From assembly GCA_023386345.1 (NCBI GenBank), contig JAEWJT010000015.1, positions 248,001-312,000 on the forward strand: a DNA stretch of 64,000 bases, in the 5' to 3' direction. A program made the translations under genes and the position numbers. Positions 24,681-32,862 of this stretch are shown here, piece by piece. The DNA comes from Bacillota bacterium (GTDB lineage: Bacteria > Bacillota > Clostridia > Tissierellales > Sedimentibacteraceae). Numbering within the stretch: the stretch's first letter is position 1; each line of letters begins with the position of its first letter. The notes beneath the pieces are model-generated. The model was not told the DNA's origin. It made no database searches and was given only the letters and a program-made list of their open reading frames with translations.

Positions 24681-25049
24681 ATGGATTTTGATAACAACAT
24701 CCCTATATACATCCAAGTTGTAAACAGGATTAAGCAAGACTTAGTTACAAAAAAACTTAATCAAGGCGATAAAATGCCATCGACAAGAGATTTTGCAAAT
24801 GAAATAGGTCTTAATCTAAATACAGTTGCAAGAGTGTATAAAGAGCTAGAAAATGAAGATATAGTCTTTACAAAAAGAGGACTGGGCACCTTTGTTACAG
24901 AATCACAAGAAAGAATAGATAGTATTCGCTCTGATATGGCAAAGGAATTACTACTAAACTTTATAAATGGGATGAGAAATATAGGTTATGAAGATGAAGA
25001 AATTATAAGTATGCTAAGTAAAAGCATTGAAGGAGGAAATCATGAATAA
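24681..25049 (+). CDS. GntR-family regulator, YtrA subfamily
   Basis: The 122-residue protein has an N-terminal winged helix: IPIYIQVVNRIKQDLVTKKL, then MPSTRDFANEIGLNLNTVARVYKEL, and the wing RGLGTFV. Instead of a ligand-binding domain there is only a short helical tail (LLLNFINGMRNIGYEDEEIISML), which defines the YtrA subfamily. These repress the ABC genes behind them. The ATPase start codon overlaps the stop of this gene by eight bases (ATGAATAA), showing translational coupling. GAAAGGAAGG provides the ribosome binding site. Confidence 0.9.
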   Translation: MDFDNNIPIYIQVVNRIKQDLVTKKLNQGDKMPSTRDFANEIGLNLNTVARVYKELENEDIVFTKRGLGTFVTESQERIDSIRSDMAKELLLNFINGMRNIGYEDEEIISMLSKSIEGGNHE

Positions 25050-25737
25050 TTCATTAGAAATTAAGAATTTATCAAAAAAATATTTAAATAAAACTGCTTT
25101 AATAAATGTAAATTTGAATTTTGAAGGTGGTAAAATCTACGGGCTTATGGGTCCAAACGGAAGTGGTAAGACTACATTGATGAAAGTTGTTGCAGGCTTA
25201 CACAAAGCAAGTGCTGGAGATGTTTTAATAAATGGTGAGCCAGTATCATATTTGACAAAAGGAATTGTAGCATATATGCCTACAGAAAATTTCCTAGTTG
25301 ATACATTCAAGGTAATTGAAATAATTGACTACTACAAGGATATGTATGCAGACTTTGACAAGGATAAATGTATTAGCCTAATTAAAAAGCTTGATATTGA
25401 TATTAATCAAAAAGTATCAGCGCTGTCATCAGGTCTTGCAGCGAAGTTAAAAATTGCTGTGACATTATCAAGACAGGCTGCTATATATATGCTTGATGAG
25501 CCATTAAATGGTATTGATATAATCGCAAGAGAGGCAATAATTGACACTATAGTTAATTCATATGATGAGAACAAAATTATTATAATTTCAAGCCATATAG
25601 TTGACGAGATAGAAAAATTATTTGACTGCGTAGTATTTATAAAGGATGCAACCGTGGTGCTATCAGGAGATGCTGAAGAACTAAGAACACAAAGACAAAT
25701 GTCTATTGAGAATATATACAAGGAGGTATATAGATAA
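25042..25737 (+). CDS. ABC transporter ATP-binding subunit (YtrB/EcsA-like)
   Basis: The 231-residue ATPase has Walker A GPNGSGKTT near 37, a signature variant LSSGLAAKLKIA near 130, Walker B AIYMLDEPLNGID near 150, and the switch histidine in IISSHIVDEIE. This is the pattern of ABC-2-type drug or peptide exporters controlled by YtrA regulators. GGAGG lies within the end of the regulator gene, and the ATG overlaps the regulator's stop. The permease start overlaps this gene's stop by one base, so the three genes form a tight operon. Confidence 0.92.
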   Translation: MNNSLEIKNLSKKYLNKTALINVNLNFEGGKIYGLMGPNGSGKTTLMKVVAGLHKASAGDVLINGEPVSYLTKGIVAYMPTENFLVDTFKVIEIIDYYKDMYADFDKDKCISLIKKLDIDINQKVSALSSGLAAKLKIAVTLSRQAAIYMLDEPLNGIDIIAREAIIDTIVNSYDENKIIIISSHIVDEIEKLFDCVVFIKDATVVLSGDAEELRTQRQMSIENIYKEVYR

Positions 25738-26534
25738 TGTTAAAACTTATAAAATATGAATTCATAAAAAAATCTAAATTATTATTAATACTTTTGATAA
25801 CTGCAATTTTAGCAAACATTGGAATAGCCTTAGCGTTTAAGGAGACAGGTGTGGGCTTATTCTTAGGATTTACTCCATTTGCTCTAATAATTCTATATTT
25901 ATACGAATTAATCAGAACATATAGCGATGATTTAAATAAAAAGACAGGATATATGCTGTTTATGACGCCAAATAGCGGATACAAGATAATAGGCTCAAAG
26001 CTTATATTCATAATTACAGAAGGAATAATACTCTTTGTAACTTACTTCATATTCTTATTGTTTAATATAATGTGCATGGCATTAAAAGCTACAGGTGATT
26101 TCTCACTAATAATTAAAGGTATAAATGAGATGATACAAGGATTAAATTCAGTTGTAATTATGCAATTTGGAATGAATCTAGGTGATATACTCTTAATAAT
26201 TATAATGATATTAGTAAGTGCAGTGGTTTTCGCCCTTATAGTTTATTCAGCAATGACAATAAGAAAAAGTATATTTGCCAATACTAAATTTGGCGGCTTG
26301 TTAAGTTTTATAATATTTGTAGCTTTAAACTTTATTTATGGCAAGTTAACGAATTTTATCGGAGAAGCTTTCCAATTTGATGTTATAACTAAACAAATAA
26401 ATGATATGACAGTAACTTATCCATCATCTTCAATGTTTAGAATTTTCGGAGTAATGATAGTATTTAACATCATAGTTTCAGCAGTTCTAATGCTGACTTC
26501 AGGATATTTAATTGAGAAGAAAATAAACTTATAA
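25737..26534 (+). CDS. ABC-2 type permease subunit
   Basis: The 265-residue protein is an integral membrane subunit with six predicted segments (about residues 16-34, 38-58, 88-110, 145-170, 185-205, 238-258). It starts in the TAATG overlap with the ATPase gene. Sequence is poorly conserved, as usual for such permeases, and assignment rests on context and topology. With the ATPase it should export a lipophilic or peptide compound, possibly in response to cell-envelope stress. Confidence 0.82.
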   Translation: MLKLIKYEFIKKSKLLLILLITAILANIGIALAFKETGVGLFLGFTPFALIILYLYELIRTYSDDLNKKTGYMLFMTPNSGYKIIGSKLIFIITEGIILFVTYFIFLLFNIMCMALKATGDFSLIIKGINEMIQGLNSVVIMQFGMNLGDILLIIIMILVSAVVFALIVYSAMTIRKSIFANTKFGGLLSFIIFVALNFIYGKLTNFIGEAFQFDVITKQINDMTVTYPSSSMFRIFGVMIVFNIIVSAVLMLTSGYLIEKKINL

Positions 26535-26635
26535 GAATAAAATTTGCTGGAATGATCATTGTTTCCCTGCTAACTATTTATATAATGACTCGAAATAAAG
26601 CTGCATAAATTTTTGTAGGAGGATTATTCAATAAA

Positions 26636-27529
26636 ATGAGTAAAAAAAGAAAAATCATAATTTATATATTAGTTGTATTCTTAGCCATCACTCTTATTGG
26701 AAGCATAGTTTTAAATATAAAACTTATTAACAATAAAAGCAGAAATAGAAGAAGTTACCTTGAGAATCCTGAACAGATATACATCATGGAGTCTGGTATA
26801 CTTAAAAACAATTTAATGTTTAAGGATGGAAAAGATATAACTTTTAAATATGACTTTGACAACGAAGATTATTCTGAACTGATTGAAAAATATAATATAA
26901 GTCAGATAGCTGGAGAAGGCACGGAATTTGAACGAGCACTCAGACTAATGGATGAATTTGCACCAAGGCTTACACACAGTAGCAATTATAATAACAGAAT
27001 TCGTATTAGAGCAATACCATTACTTCGATATAGCCTTGACAATAAAAACAATGGAATAAACTGTAGAAATAAAGCGCAAATTTTAAATGAAATGTATCTA
27101 GCTCTTTCAATATATTCAAGAAAAGTATGGATTATGCCGAATTCACCTTATGATATAGAATGCCACGTTGTAAATGAAATATGGGATAGCACCTTGAATA
27201 AGTGGATAATGATAGATATAACCAACAATCAATATTGGGTTGATGAAAATAAAACTCCGCTATCAATTATCGAAATAAGGACTAATGGTGCATTACAAAA
27301 TTTTTGTACCCCTGTTTATCCAGATGATGACTTATCAGACTTAAAAAAGTTAAAAGAAAAAAATATGCCTAGTTTCGTATACATAATGAAAAACATGATG
27401 TATATGGAATACTGTACTGAATATGGTGCTGGTGAGGGAAGTGTAGAATATTTACTCTTACCGAAAAATTCGGATATTAGCAAAGGAACAATTATATCGG
27501 AAAAATCTGTAACAAAATCTCCATATTAA
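26636..27529 (+). CDS. Membrane-anchored transglutaminase-like protein
   Basis: The 297-residue protein has one N-terminal membrane anchor (residues 7-29) and an extracytoplasmic domain with a transglutaminase-like Cys-His-Asp triad: Cys143 in GINCRNKAQIL, His177 in ECHVVNEIW and Asp194 in WIMIDITNNQYW. Such domains are usually cysteine peptidases or amidases acting on peptides or cell-wall material. AGGAGG at 26617-26622 precedes the ATG. It lies 100 bases after the ABC permease and may be part of the same unit, although it is not in the core YtrA operon. The substrate is unknown. Confidence 0.78.
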   Translation: MSKKRKIIIYILVVFLAITLIGSIVLNIKLINNKSRNRRSYLENPEQIYIMESGILKNNLMFKDGKDITFKYDFDNEDYSELIEKYNISQIAGEGTEFERALRLMDEFAPRLTHSSNYNNRIRIRAIPLLRYSLDNKNNGINCRNKAQILNEMYLALSIYSRKVWIMPNSPYDIECHVVNEIWDSTLNKWIMIDITNNQYWVDENKTPLSIIEIRTNGALQNFCTPVYPDDDLSDLKKLKEKNMPSFVYIMKNMMYMEYCTEYGAGEGSVEYLLLPKNSDISKGTIISEKSVTKSPY

Positions 27530-27604
27530 AATAAAGGTTTAGCACTCTTGAATGAGTATTAATTCTAGTACTTTACGTTTAACATAATCATTATATATAA
27601 AGCT

Positions 27605-27645
27605 AAAAGCCAACTATCTGAGTATCAAGATTGTTGGCTTTTCGT
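27605..27645 (+). terminator. Probable terminator
   Basis: AAAAGCCAAC (27605-27614) pairs with GTTGGCTTTT (27633-27642) around an 18-base loop. Confidence 0.6.
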
Positions 27646-27732
27646 CTATTAAATAATATTTTAAAGGTTTAAATTCTACCTTTAATTATATGCTGATTAG
27701 CTTTAATATATCTTAATATTTTAAAAAATATA

Positions 27733-29175
27733 TTATGCTTTTGATTTTTGTTTTATTTTTTTACTATTTTTCTTAATACGTTCCTCATCATCTTTTGCTT
27801 TTCTTTCTAATTTTTCCTGTACCCATTTTTGATTAGGACTACCCTCCCATATCTTTTTAGCCTCCAAAGCCCAGCAAGCAGAATAGCTATCACATTTAGA
27901 ACATAAGTGCTCTACTGATTCTGGTGACTGTAGGTCTGTCGATTTTGCACCAGTCCGCTCAATCATTCCACGCAATTTTTGCGGATTTTCTAGCATTGGG
28001 CATGGCATTAGCATATTATCATTAAAAGGCTGACCGTCGTGGTATGCCATGAAAAGTGGTGAAGTCAATGCTTCAAGTATTGTTTTGTTTCTGATGTTTG
28101 AATCGCTATAATGTATAAAAACACACGGATCAATATCTCCATTAGCATTGATATGCAAATATCTTCTCCCCCCTGCGATACAGCCCTCCATAAACTCTGC
28201 ATCATTTTGAAAATCAATCGCAAACATAGGCTTTCTATTACGGTAGTCTCTCAAACGTTTAATCATTTCTACACGTTGTTCAGGCGTAGGCAATAAGTTG
28301 ACGGAGGCATCATTTCCTACTGGCATATAATGAAAATACCAAACAAAAAGTGAGCCCATTTCAATCATCTTGTCATAGAACTCTTGTGATGTTATTGATT
28401 CAAAATTATCCTTTGTGTAGCAACAGGAGATACCAAACATTAGACGTTTTTTCTTTAATATTTCCATTGCTTCCACTACTTTTTTATATGTGCCTTTTCC
28501 TCTTCTGCTATCAGTAGCTTCTTCAAAGCCCTCAACTGAAATAGCAGGAATAAAGTTTTTAACACGCAGCATGTCATCAGCAAATTTTTCATCAATCAAT
28601 GTTCCATTTGTAAAGCTTAAAAATTCGCAGTCTGGATGCTTTTCACAAATTTTAATCAAATCATCTTTACGAACAAGTGGCTCTCCGCCAGTATATATGT
28701 AAAAATAAACACCTAGCTCTTTTCCCTGTGTAACTATGTTATCAATCTCATCAAATGACAGATTTAACTTATTTCCATACTCTGCCGCCCAACAACCTGT
28801 ACAATGTAAATTACAAGCAGATGTAGGATCGAGAAGTATAGTCCATGGCACATTGCATTTATATTTATCACGATACTCTTGTTGTTTGTTCCAACCAACG
28901 AGACCTGCATTTACTATAAAGTTGACAAAAAAAGTTTTTAAGCTCTCCGAGTCGATATCGTGTACTAATTTTAAAATATAATTATGATATGGATGTTCTG
29001 TATTTTCTACAGCTTCTCGTATCACACGACGTTGTGCTGCAAACTGATTTCCATTTAGACCGTCTAGACTATCAGCCCACGCCATAAGCTTATTAAGATT
29101 TCTTTCCGGATCTTTGCATATAGAATCCAAGGCATGACTAATGCCGAATTCAGCCATTTTTTCACGAATTTTCAT
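27733..29175 (-). CDS. Radical SAM-SPASM enzyme of unknown function
   Basis: The 480-residue protein has a helical N-terminal region (1-105), a radical SAM core with CNLHCTGC near 120-127 and YTGGEPLVR near 160, and a C-terminal region rich in cysteines: C-IAGGRRYLHINANGDIDPC, then CPMLENP, and LCSKCDSYSACWALEAKK. The last block matches SPASM-type auxiliary cluster binding. Such enzymes often modify peptides (RiPPs) or enzyme active sites, but no precursor peptide was seen nearby. The Lys-rich tail is unusual. It is transcribed from a consensus promoter divergent from a DUF1836 regulator, which probably controls it. AAGGAAGG precedes the ATG. Confidence 0.85.
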   Translation of the reverse strand: MKIREKMAEFGISHALDSICKDPERNLNKLMAWADSLDGLNGNQFAAQRRVIREAVENTEHPYHNYILKLVHDIDSESLKTFFVNFIVNAGLVGWNKQQEYRDKYKCNVPWTILLDPTSACNLHCTGCWAAEYGNKLNLSFDEIDNIVTQGKELGVYFYIYTGGEPLVRKDDLIKICEKHPDCEFLSFTNGTLIDEKFADDMLRVKNFIPAISVEGFEEATDSRRGKGTYKKVVEAMEILKKKRLMFGISCCYTKDNFESITSQEFYDKMIEMGSLFVWYFHYMPVGNDASVNLLPTPEQRVEMIKRLRDYRNRKPMFAIDFQNDAEFMEGCIAGGRRYLHINANGDIDPCVFIHYSDSNIRNKTILEALTSPLFMAYHDGQPFNDNMLMPCPMLENPQKLRGMIERTGAKSTDLQSPESVEHLCSKCDSYSACWALEAKKIWEGSPNQKWVQEKLERKAKDDEERIKKNSKKIKQKSKA

Positions 29176-29235
29176 AACGATAAACCTTCCTTTTGCTTTA
29201 TATGTTTTTCAATACCATATATCATTGTTGTTTTA

Positions 29236-29264
29236 ATTATATTACCTCGTTATCGATATGTCAA
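29236..29264 (-). promoter_or_regulatory. Consensus promoter of the radical SAM gene with palindromic spacer
   Basis: On the minus strand TTGACA (29259-29264), 17-base spacer, TATAAT (29236-29241). The spacer contains the 8-base palindrome TATCGATA (29251-29258), which could be a repressor site. Confidence 0.75.
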
Positions 29265-29305
29265 TATAGTTTTTAAATATTTTTAATAGATTAAATAATA
29301 TCATA

Positions 29306-29334
29306 TTGATAAAGTTCTAAGTCTATGATACAAT
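29306..29334 (+). promoter_or_regulatory. Promoter of the DUF1836 regulator
   Basis: TTGATA (29306-29311), 17-base spacer, TACAAT (29329-29334), about 115 bases before the TTG start. It lies 42 bases from the divergent radical SAM promoter. Confidence 0.65.
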
Positions 29335-29449
29335 ACTTATAGTCTAAAACTAGATTTAAAATTAAATACATGCTTAAATAGCATGTACAAATAAGCTGTG
29401 AAATATAAACTGATAATTAAATTTACTTTAGAAGAAAGAGGTTATAATA

Positions 29450-29986
29450 TTGGATAATATAGAACAATTGAAAGAAAAACTACTACAACATAGACCAGTA
29501 AAATGGGAATTTATTCCCGATATACCGCTTTACATGGATCAATTAAAGCTATATATGATGCGTCAGTTAATTGATTTGTCAGAGGAGGATAATCTTACTT
29601 CTTCTATGATTAATAATTACTCTAAAATGGGTATTCTTCCTCGTTCACAAGGCAAGAAATATACTAAGGAGCATATTGCTTATCTGACAGGTATTTGTTT
29701 ATTAAAGCAGGTACTACCGATTAAAGAGGTTGATACTCTAATAAAGACAGGAATAGATGATCAAGTTATTAATGATTTGTATGATGTTACACTCAAGATT
29801 TTAGATGAGGAGTTAAATGCAGTAGCCAAGGAACTACCTGAAAGTAAACAAAAAAAGGATATAATGATGTCAGCACTACAACTTGCGATATCTAGCTACA
29901 CACGTCAATTAGCTTGTAAAGAACTGATAAAGCTATTAAATGAGCCTGATATTATTGATGATACGAAGATTGGCGAAGAAGTTTAG
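29450..29986 (+). CDS. DUF1836 MerR-like regulator
   Basis: The 178-residue protein matches DUF1836: the block MINNYSKMGILPRSQGKKYTKEHI is the winged-helix part that resembles MerR-family proteins, followed by LTGICLLKQVLPIKEV and a helical C-terminal domain. The family is confined to Firmicutes and thought to be regulatory. The start is TTG 29450, with AAAGAGG eight bases upstream; no ATG fits. It is divergent from the radical SAM-SPASM gene, the most likely target. Confidence 0.82.
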   Translation: MDNIEQLKEKLLQHRPVKWEFIPDIPLYMDQLKLYMMRQLIDLSEEDNLTSSMINNYSKMGILPRSQGKKYTKEHIAYLTGICLLKQVLPIKEVDTLIKTGIDDQVINDLYDVTLKILDEELNAVAKELPESKQKKDIMMSALQLAISSYTRQLACKELIKLLNEPDIIDDTKIGEEV

Positions 29987-30043
29987 ACTAATATATAATA
30001 CAATTTATTTAAAACAAGAAAATTAAAAGCTTTCTTATTAAAT

Positions 30044-30090
30044 AAAAAATTCTTTAGAATTTTAATATTTCTAAAGAATTTTTCTTTTTT
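30044..30090. terminator. Bidirectional terminator
   Basis: AATTCTTTAGA with flanking As (30044-30058) pairs with TCTAAAGAATT and Ts (30070-30083) between convergent genes. Confidence 0.8.
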
Positions 30091-30091
30091 A

Positions 30092-30349
30092 TTATATCGC
30101 TTTTTTAAATACGTTCTCAACTTTTTCTAAAGTTGGAACACCTTCATGTATTTTTTGTCCATCAACATAGTATGTTGGAACATAATAATAGTCATAAGTA
30201 CTAGCTATTTTAACGTTTTTACTTTCTTCTACCTTTTCAATTTTTATATTTTTGTATTCAGGATTTTTGCTTATAAGCTCATCCATCATCCTTTGTGCAT
30301 TTTTACAGTGAGGACAATTTTCTAAGTAAAACATTAGCACTTTTTTCAT
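30092..30349 (-). CDS. Small thioredoxin-fold protein (CPHC)
   Basis: The 85-residue protein starts with a beta strand followed by CPHC at residues 12-15, a redox-active dithiol typical of glutaredoxin or thioredoxin folds, and contains the cis-proline strand YYVPTYYVDGQKIHEG. It is likely to reduce disulphides in the cytoplasm or act with a peroxidase or chaperone. Length fits single-domain thioredoxin-like proteins of clostridia. A GGAGGC ribosome binding site precedes it. The partner reductase is not in the window. Confidence 0.85.
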   Translation of the reverse strand: MKKVLMFYLENCPHCKNAQRMMDELISKNPEYKNIKIEKVEESKNVKIASTYDYYYVPTYYVDGQKIHEGVPTLEKVENVFKKAI

Positions 30350-30446
30350 TTTAAATTCAGCCTCCTTTTTAGCTCTATATTTATATAATAGGCTTATATA
30401 TTTTATTTATACCAAAATAATTAGTTTTTAAACTATTTGCCTATGA

Positions 30447-32492
30447 CTAAATTCTAAAATGACTTGATATATTTTTTAACACATCTGCTTGACCGGATAA
30501 TTCCTCACTCGTCGCTGAACTTTCTTCAGCAGTAGCAGAATTTGTTTGGACAACCACATTAACCTGCTCTAGCGCTTCTAGTGTTTGAGATAGCGAATCT
30601 GCCTGTTGATTGGATGCTTCAGAAATTTCATTAACTAACATTACAGATTTTCCTACACTTGAAACTACCTCTTTTAAAACAACATTTGTTTCATTGGCTA
30701 TGCTTGTACCATTTTTAACTGCATTAATTGTGTCCTCTATCAAATTCGCTGTATTCTTAGCCGCCTCTGATGATTTTGTTGCCAGATTTCTAACCTCATC
30801 TGCTACAACAGCAAAGCCTTTACCGGCAGCACCTGCCCTTGCAGCTTCAACAGCTGCATTTAATGCCAGTATATTTGTTTGGAATGCTATATCTTCTATT
30901 GCCTTGATTATCTTACTAATTTCAGAGGATTTAGTGTTAATTTCCTCAATTGCAACTATCATACTTTGCATTTGATTGCTGCTCTTATCGGCTGCCGTAC
31001 CTAGCGTTTGTATATGATTAGCTGCAACCTTAGCATTTTCAGCATTTTTATTAACATTATTTGAAATTTCTTGAATAGTAGCAGATAATTCTTCTATGGA
31101 ACTAGCCTGTTCAGTTGCACCCTGTGCAAGTAATTGCGAGCCACCTGCAACTTGAATTGAGCTATCCGACACAAGGTTTGATATCTCAATCATTTTTCCA
31201 ATCGTATCTTTAAACATATCTGATGTGTGAAGCAATGATTTCTTTATTTTGGCAAACTCCCCATCGTAATCATATTGAAGATTTAAACTTAAATTACCAT
31301 TGCCTAATTCATCAAGTGAATATGAAATTTCATTTATATAATCTATATATTTTGATAATCTTTGTGTTAATCCTTGTATGGCAGCAGCTAGTTGCCCAAC
31401 TTCATCCTTTGAATTTATGTTTATGACACTACTTAAATCTCCTTCTGCAAGTTTTCTAGAAATATCAGTTAATTCTCTGATAGGTTTAGTTATTTTATTA
31501 CCAATAAAATAAGAAACTATTGCTGTAATAACAAGAATTATTGCTATAGAAACAAGTAATGTACCAATTGTAGAATAAAGCTGACTATATAATTCTCTGC
31601 TGGTTGGTACAATAGCTATTTTCCACCCATTACTCATTGTTGCATATCCTACAATTAGTTGCTCATTATTAATTTTATCGCTAAAATATCCATTACCTTG
31701 GTTTTCCATTAAGCTTGCTAATGCTGAATATGCTCCATTTTTAACTGTTGATAAATTTTCACCATTAACATAATTAGGATGTGCTATATAATTATCCTGC
31801 TCATCTAACATAAATATGTAGCCTGTTTTATATACATTGTTATTATTTATTATCTGAAGTATATATTCAAAGTCAAAATCTATACCAACAACACCAAAGC
31901 CTTTACCATCAACATAAAATGGTAAAACAAATGATATAATAGTTTTATCCAAATTTGCATTATAGTACGGACTCATCCATGTAGCTGTACCATTCTTTAA
32001 TGGCTCATAAAACCAACCCACATGCTCCTTGTCATCAGCATCATAAGCTAGCAAATCAGTAGGAGTTACAGCTTCCATTTTTCCGTCTCCATCCGCATCA
32101 GTATAGAACAAACCTGATGTACCGTAAGTAAGTTTTGGATCATACCTAACATAAGCAGCTAATAGTCCTTCTATCTTACCCAATTGATTTATAGCTATAG
32201 TGTTAATTAATCTTTCATAATCCTTAAAATAAGACATATCTTTGCTATACAGCTTTGATTTATCAATGCTGTTTGTAATTGCGAATTCAACATTATCAAT
32301 TTTTCCCTCAACACTTCTTAAAATTCTATCTACCTCACTTACATTTTGAGTAGACATAGATTTAAGCTGTGTAGCTGAACTTGTCTTAATTTCCTCGTTA
32401 AATTTAAAAATTGATACACATGACAACGATATAAAAGTTATCAAAACCATTGAAATTGTCAAACTGAAAACCTTGTTACTAATTTTTTTCAT
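30447..32492 (-). CDS. Transmembrane methyl-accepting chemotaxis protein with Cache sensor
   Basis: The 681-residue receptor has a first membrane segment at residues 8-30, an extracytoplasmic double-Cache-type sensor (about 35-300, with GYIFMLDEQDNYIAHPN and GVVGIDFDFEYI), a second membrane segment near 310-332, a HAMP domain, and an MCP signalling domain with the tip EDIAFQTNILALNAAVEAA and GFAVVADEVRNLA. Cache domains of this type usually bind amino acids or small carboxylates. The start at 32492 is set by GGAGAAGG upstream; the frame further out would add an unlikely pre-membrane extension. No flagellar sigma-factor site was recognised. Monocistronic. Confidence 0.92.
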   Translation of the reverse strand: MKKISNKVFSLTISMVLITFISLSCVSIFKFNEEIKTSSATQLKSMSTQNVSEVDRILRSVEGKIDNVEFAITNSIDKSKLYSKDMSYFKDYERLINTIAINQLGKIEGLLAAYVRYDPKLTYGTSGLFYTDADGDGKMEAVTPTDLLAYDADDKEHVGWFYEPLKNGTATWMSPYYNANLDKTIISFVLPFYVDGKGFGVVGIDFDFEYILQIINNNNVYKTGYIFMLDEQDNYIAHPNYVNGENLSTVKNGAYSALASLMENQGNGYFSDKINNEQLIVGYATMSNGWKIAIVPTSRELYSQLYSTIGTLLVSIAIILVITAIVSYFIGNKITKPIRELTDISRKLAEGDLSSVININSKDEVGQLAAAIQGLTQRLSKYIDYINEISYSLDELGNGNLSLNLQYDYDGEFAKIKKSLLHTSDMFKDTIGKMIEISNLVSDSSIQVAGGSQLLAQGATEQASSIEELSATIQEISNNVNKNAENAKVAANHIQTLGTAADKSSNQMQSMIVAIEEINTKSSEISKIIKAIEDIAFQTNILALNAAVEAARAGAAGKGFAVVADEVRNLATKSSEAAKNTANLIEDTINAVKNGTSIANETNVVLKEVVSSVGKSVMLVNEISEASNQQADSLSQTLEALEQVNVVVQTNSATAEESSATSEELSGQADVLKNISSHFRI

Positions 32493-32737
32493 TATGGGCC
32501 TTCTCCATTCTAATAAGATAATTTGTATAAACCCTTTTGTGCACAAAAATATTTAATATATAATTATAGCAATTATTTACAAATAAATCAATAATATTAC
32601 ATAATATCACATTGAAATATTTTTACAAAATATGATATATTTATCTTATATGTCTGCTGTATTGGCACAAATCCATTATATAAGCCTAACTATTAATATC
32701 GTTACTTCATTTTAATCTTTATTATAGAAATTTGTAT

Positions 32738-32782
32738 AAAAAAACACCCACAATCCTTCTATTTTAGAAAGCTGTGAGTGCT
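32738..32782 (-). terminator. Terminator after guaB
   Basis: On the minus strand CACTCACA pairs with TGTGGGTG and CTTTCTA with TAGAAGG, then seven Ts. The rest of the 32493-32862 gap shows only AT-rich sequence and presumably the chemoreceptor promoter. Confidence 0.8.
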
Positions 32783-32862
32783 TATTAATACTTCTTACCG
32801 TATATTTTTATATTTAATTATAATTTGATATTTTTTTCAATAATAGTTTTACTCAACAACTA

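Noticed and set aside
25042..25737. Degenerate ABC signature (LSSGL) as a sign of inactivation
   Set aside because: This variant is usual for ABC-2 ATPases of the YtrB/EcsA group; other motifs are intact.
27733..29175. RiPP biosynthetic cluster around the radical SAM-SPASM enzyme
   Set aside because: No short precursor-like gene, protease or dedicated exporter is next to it.
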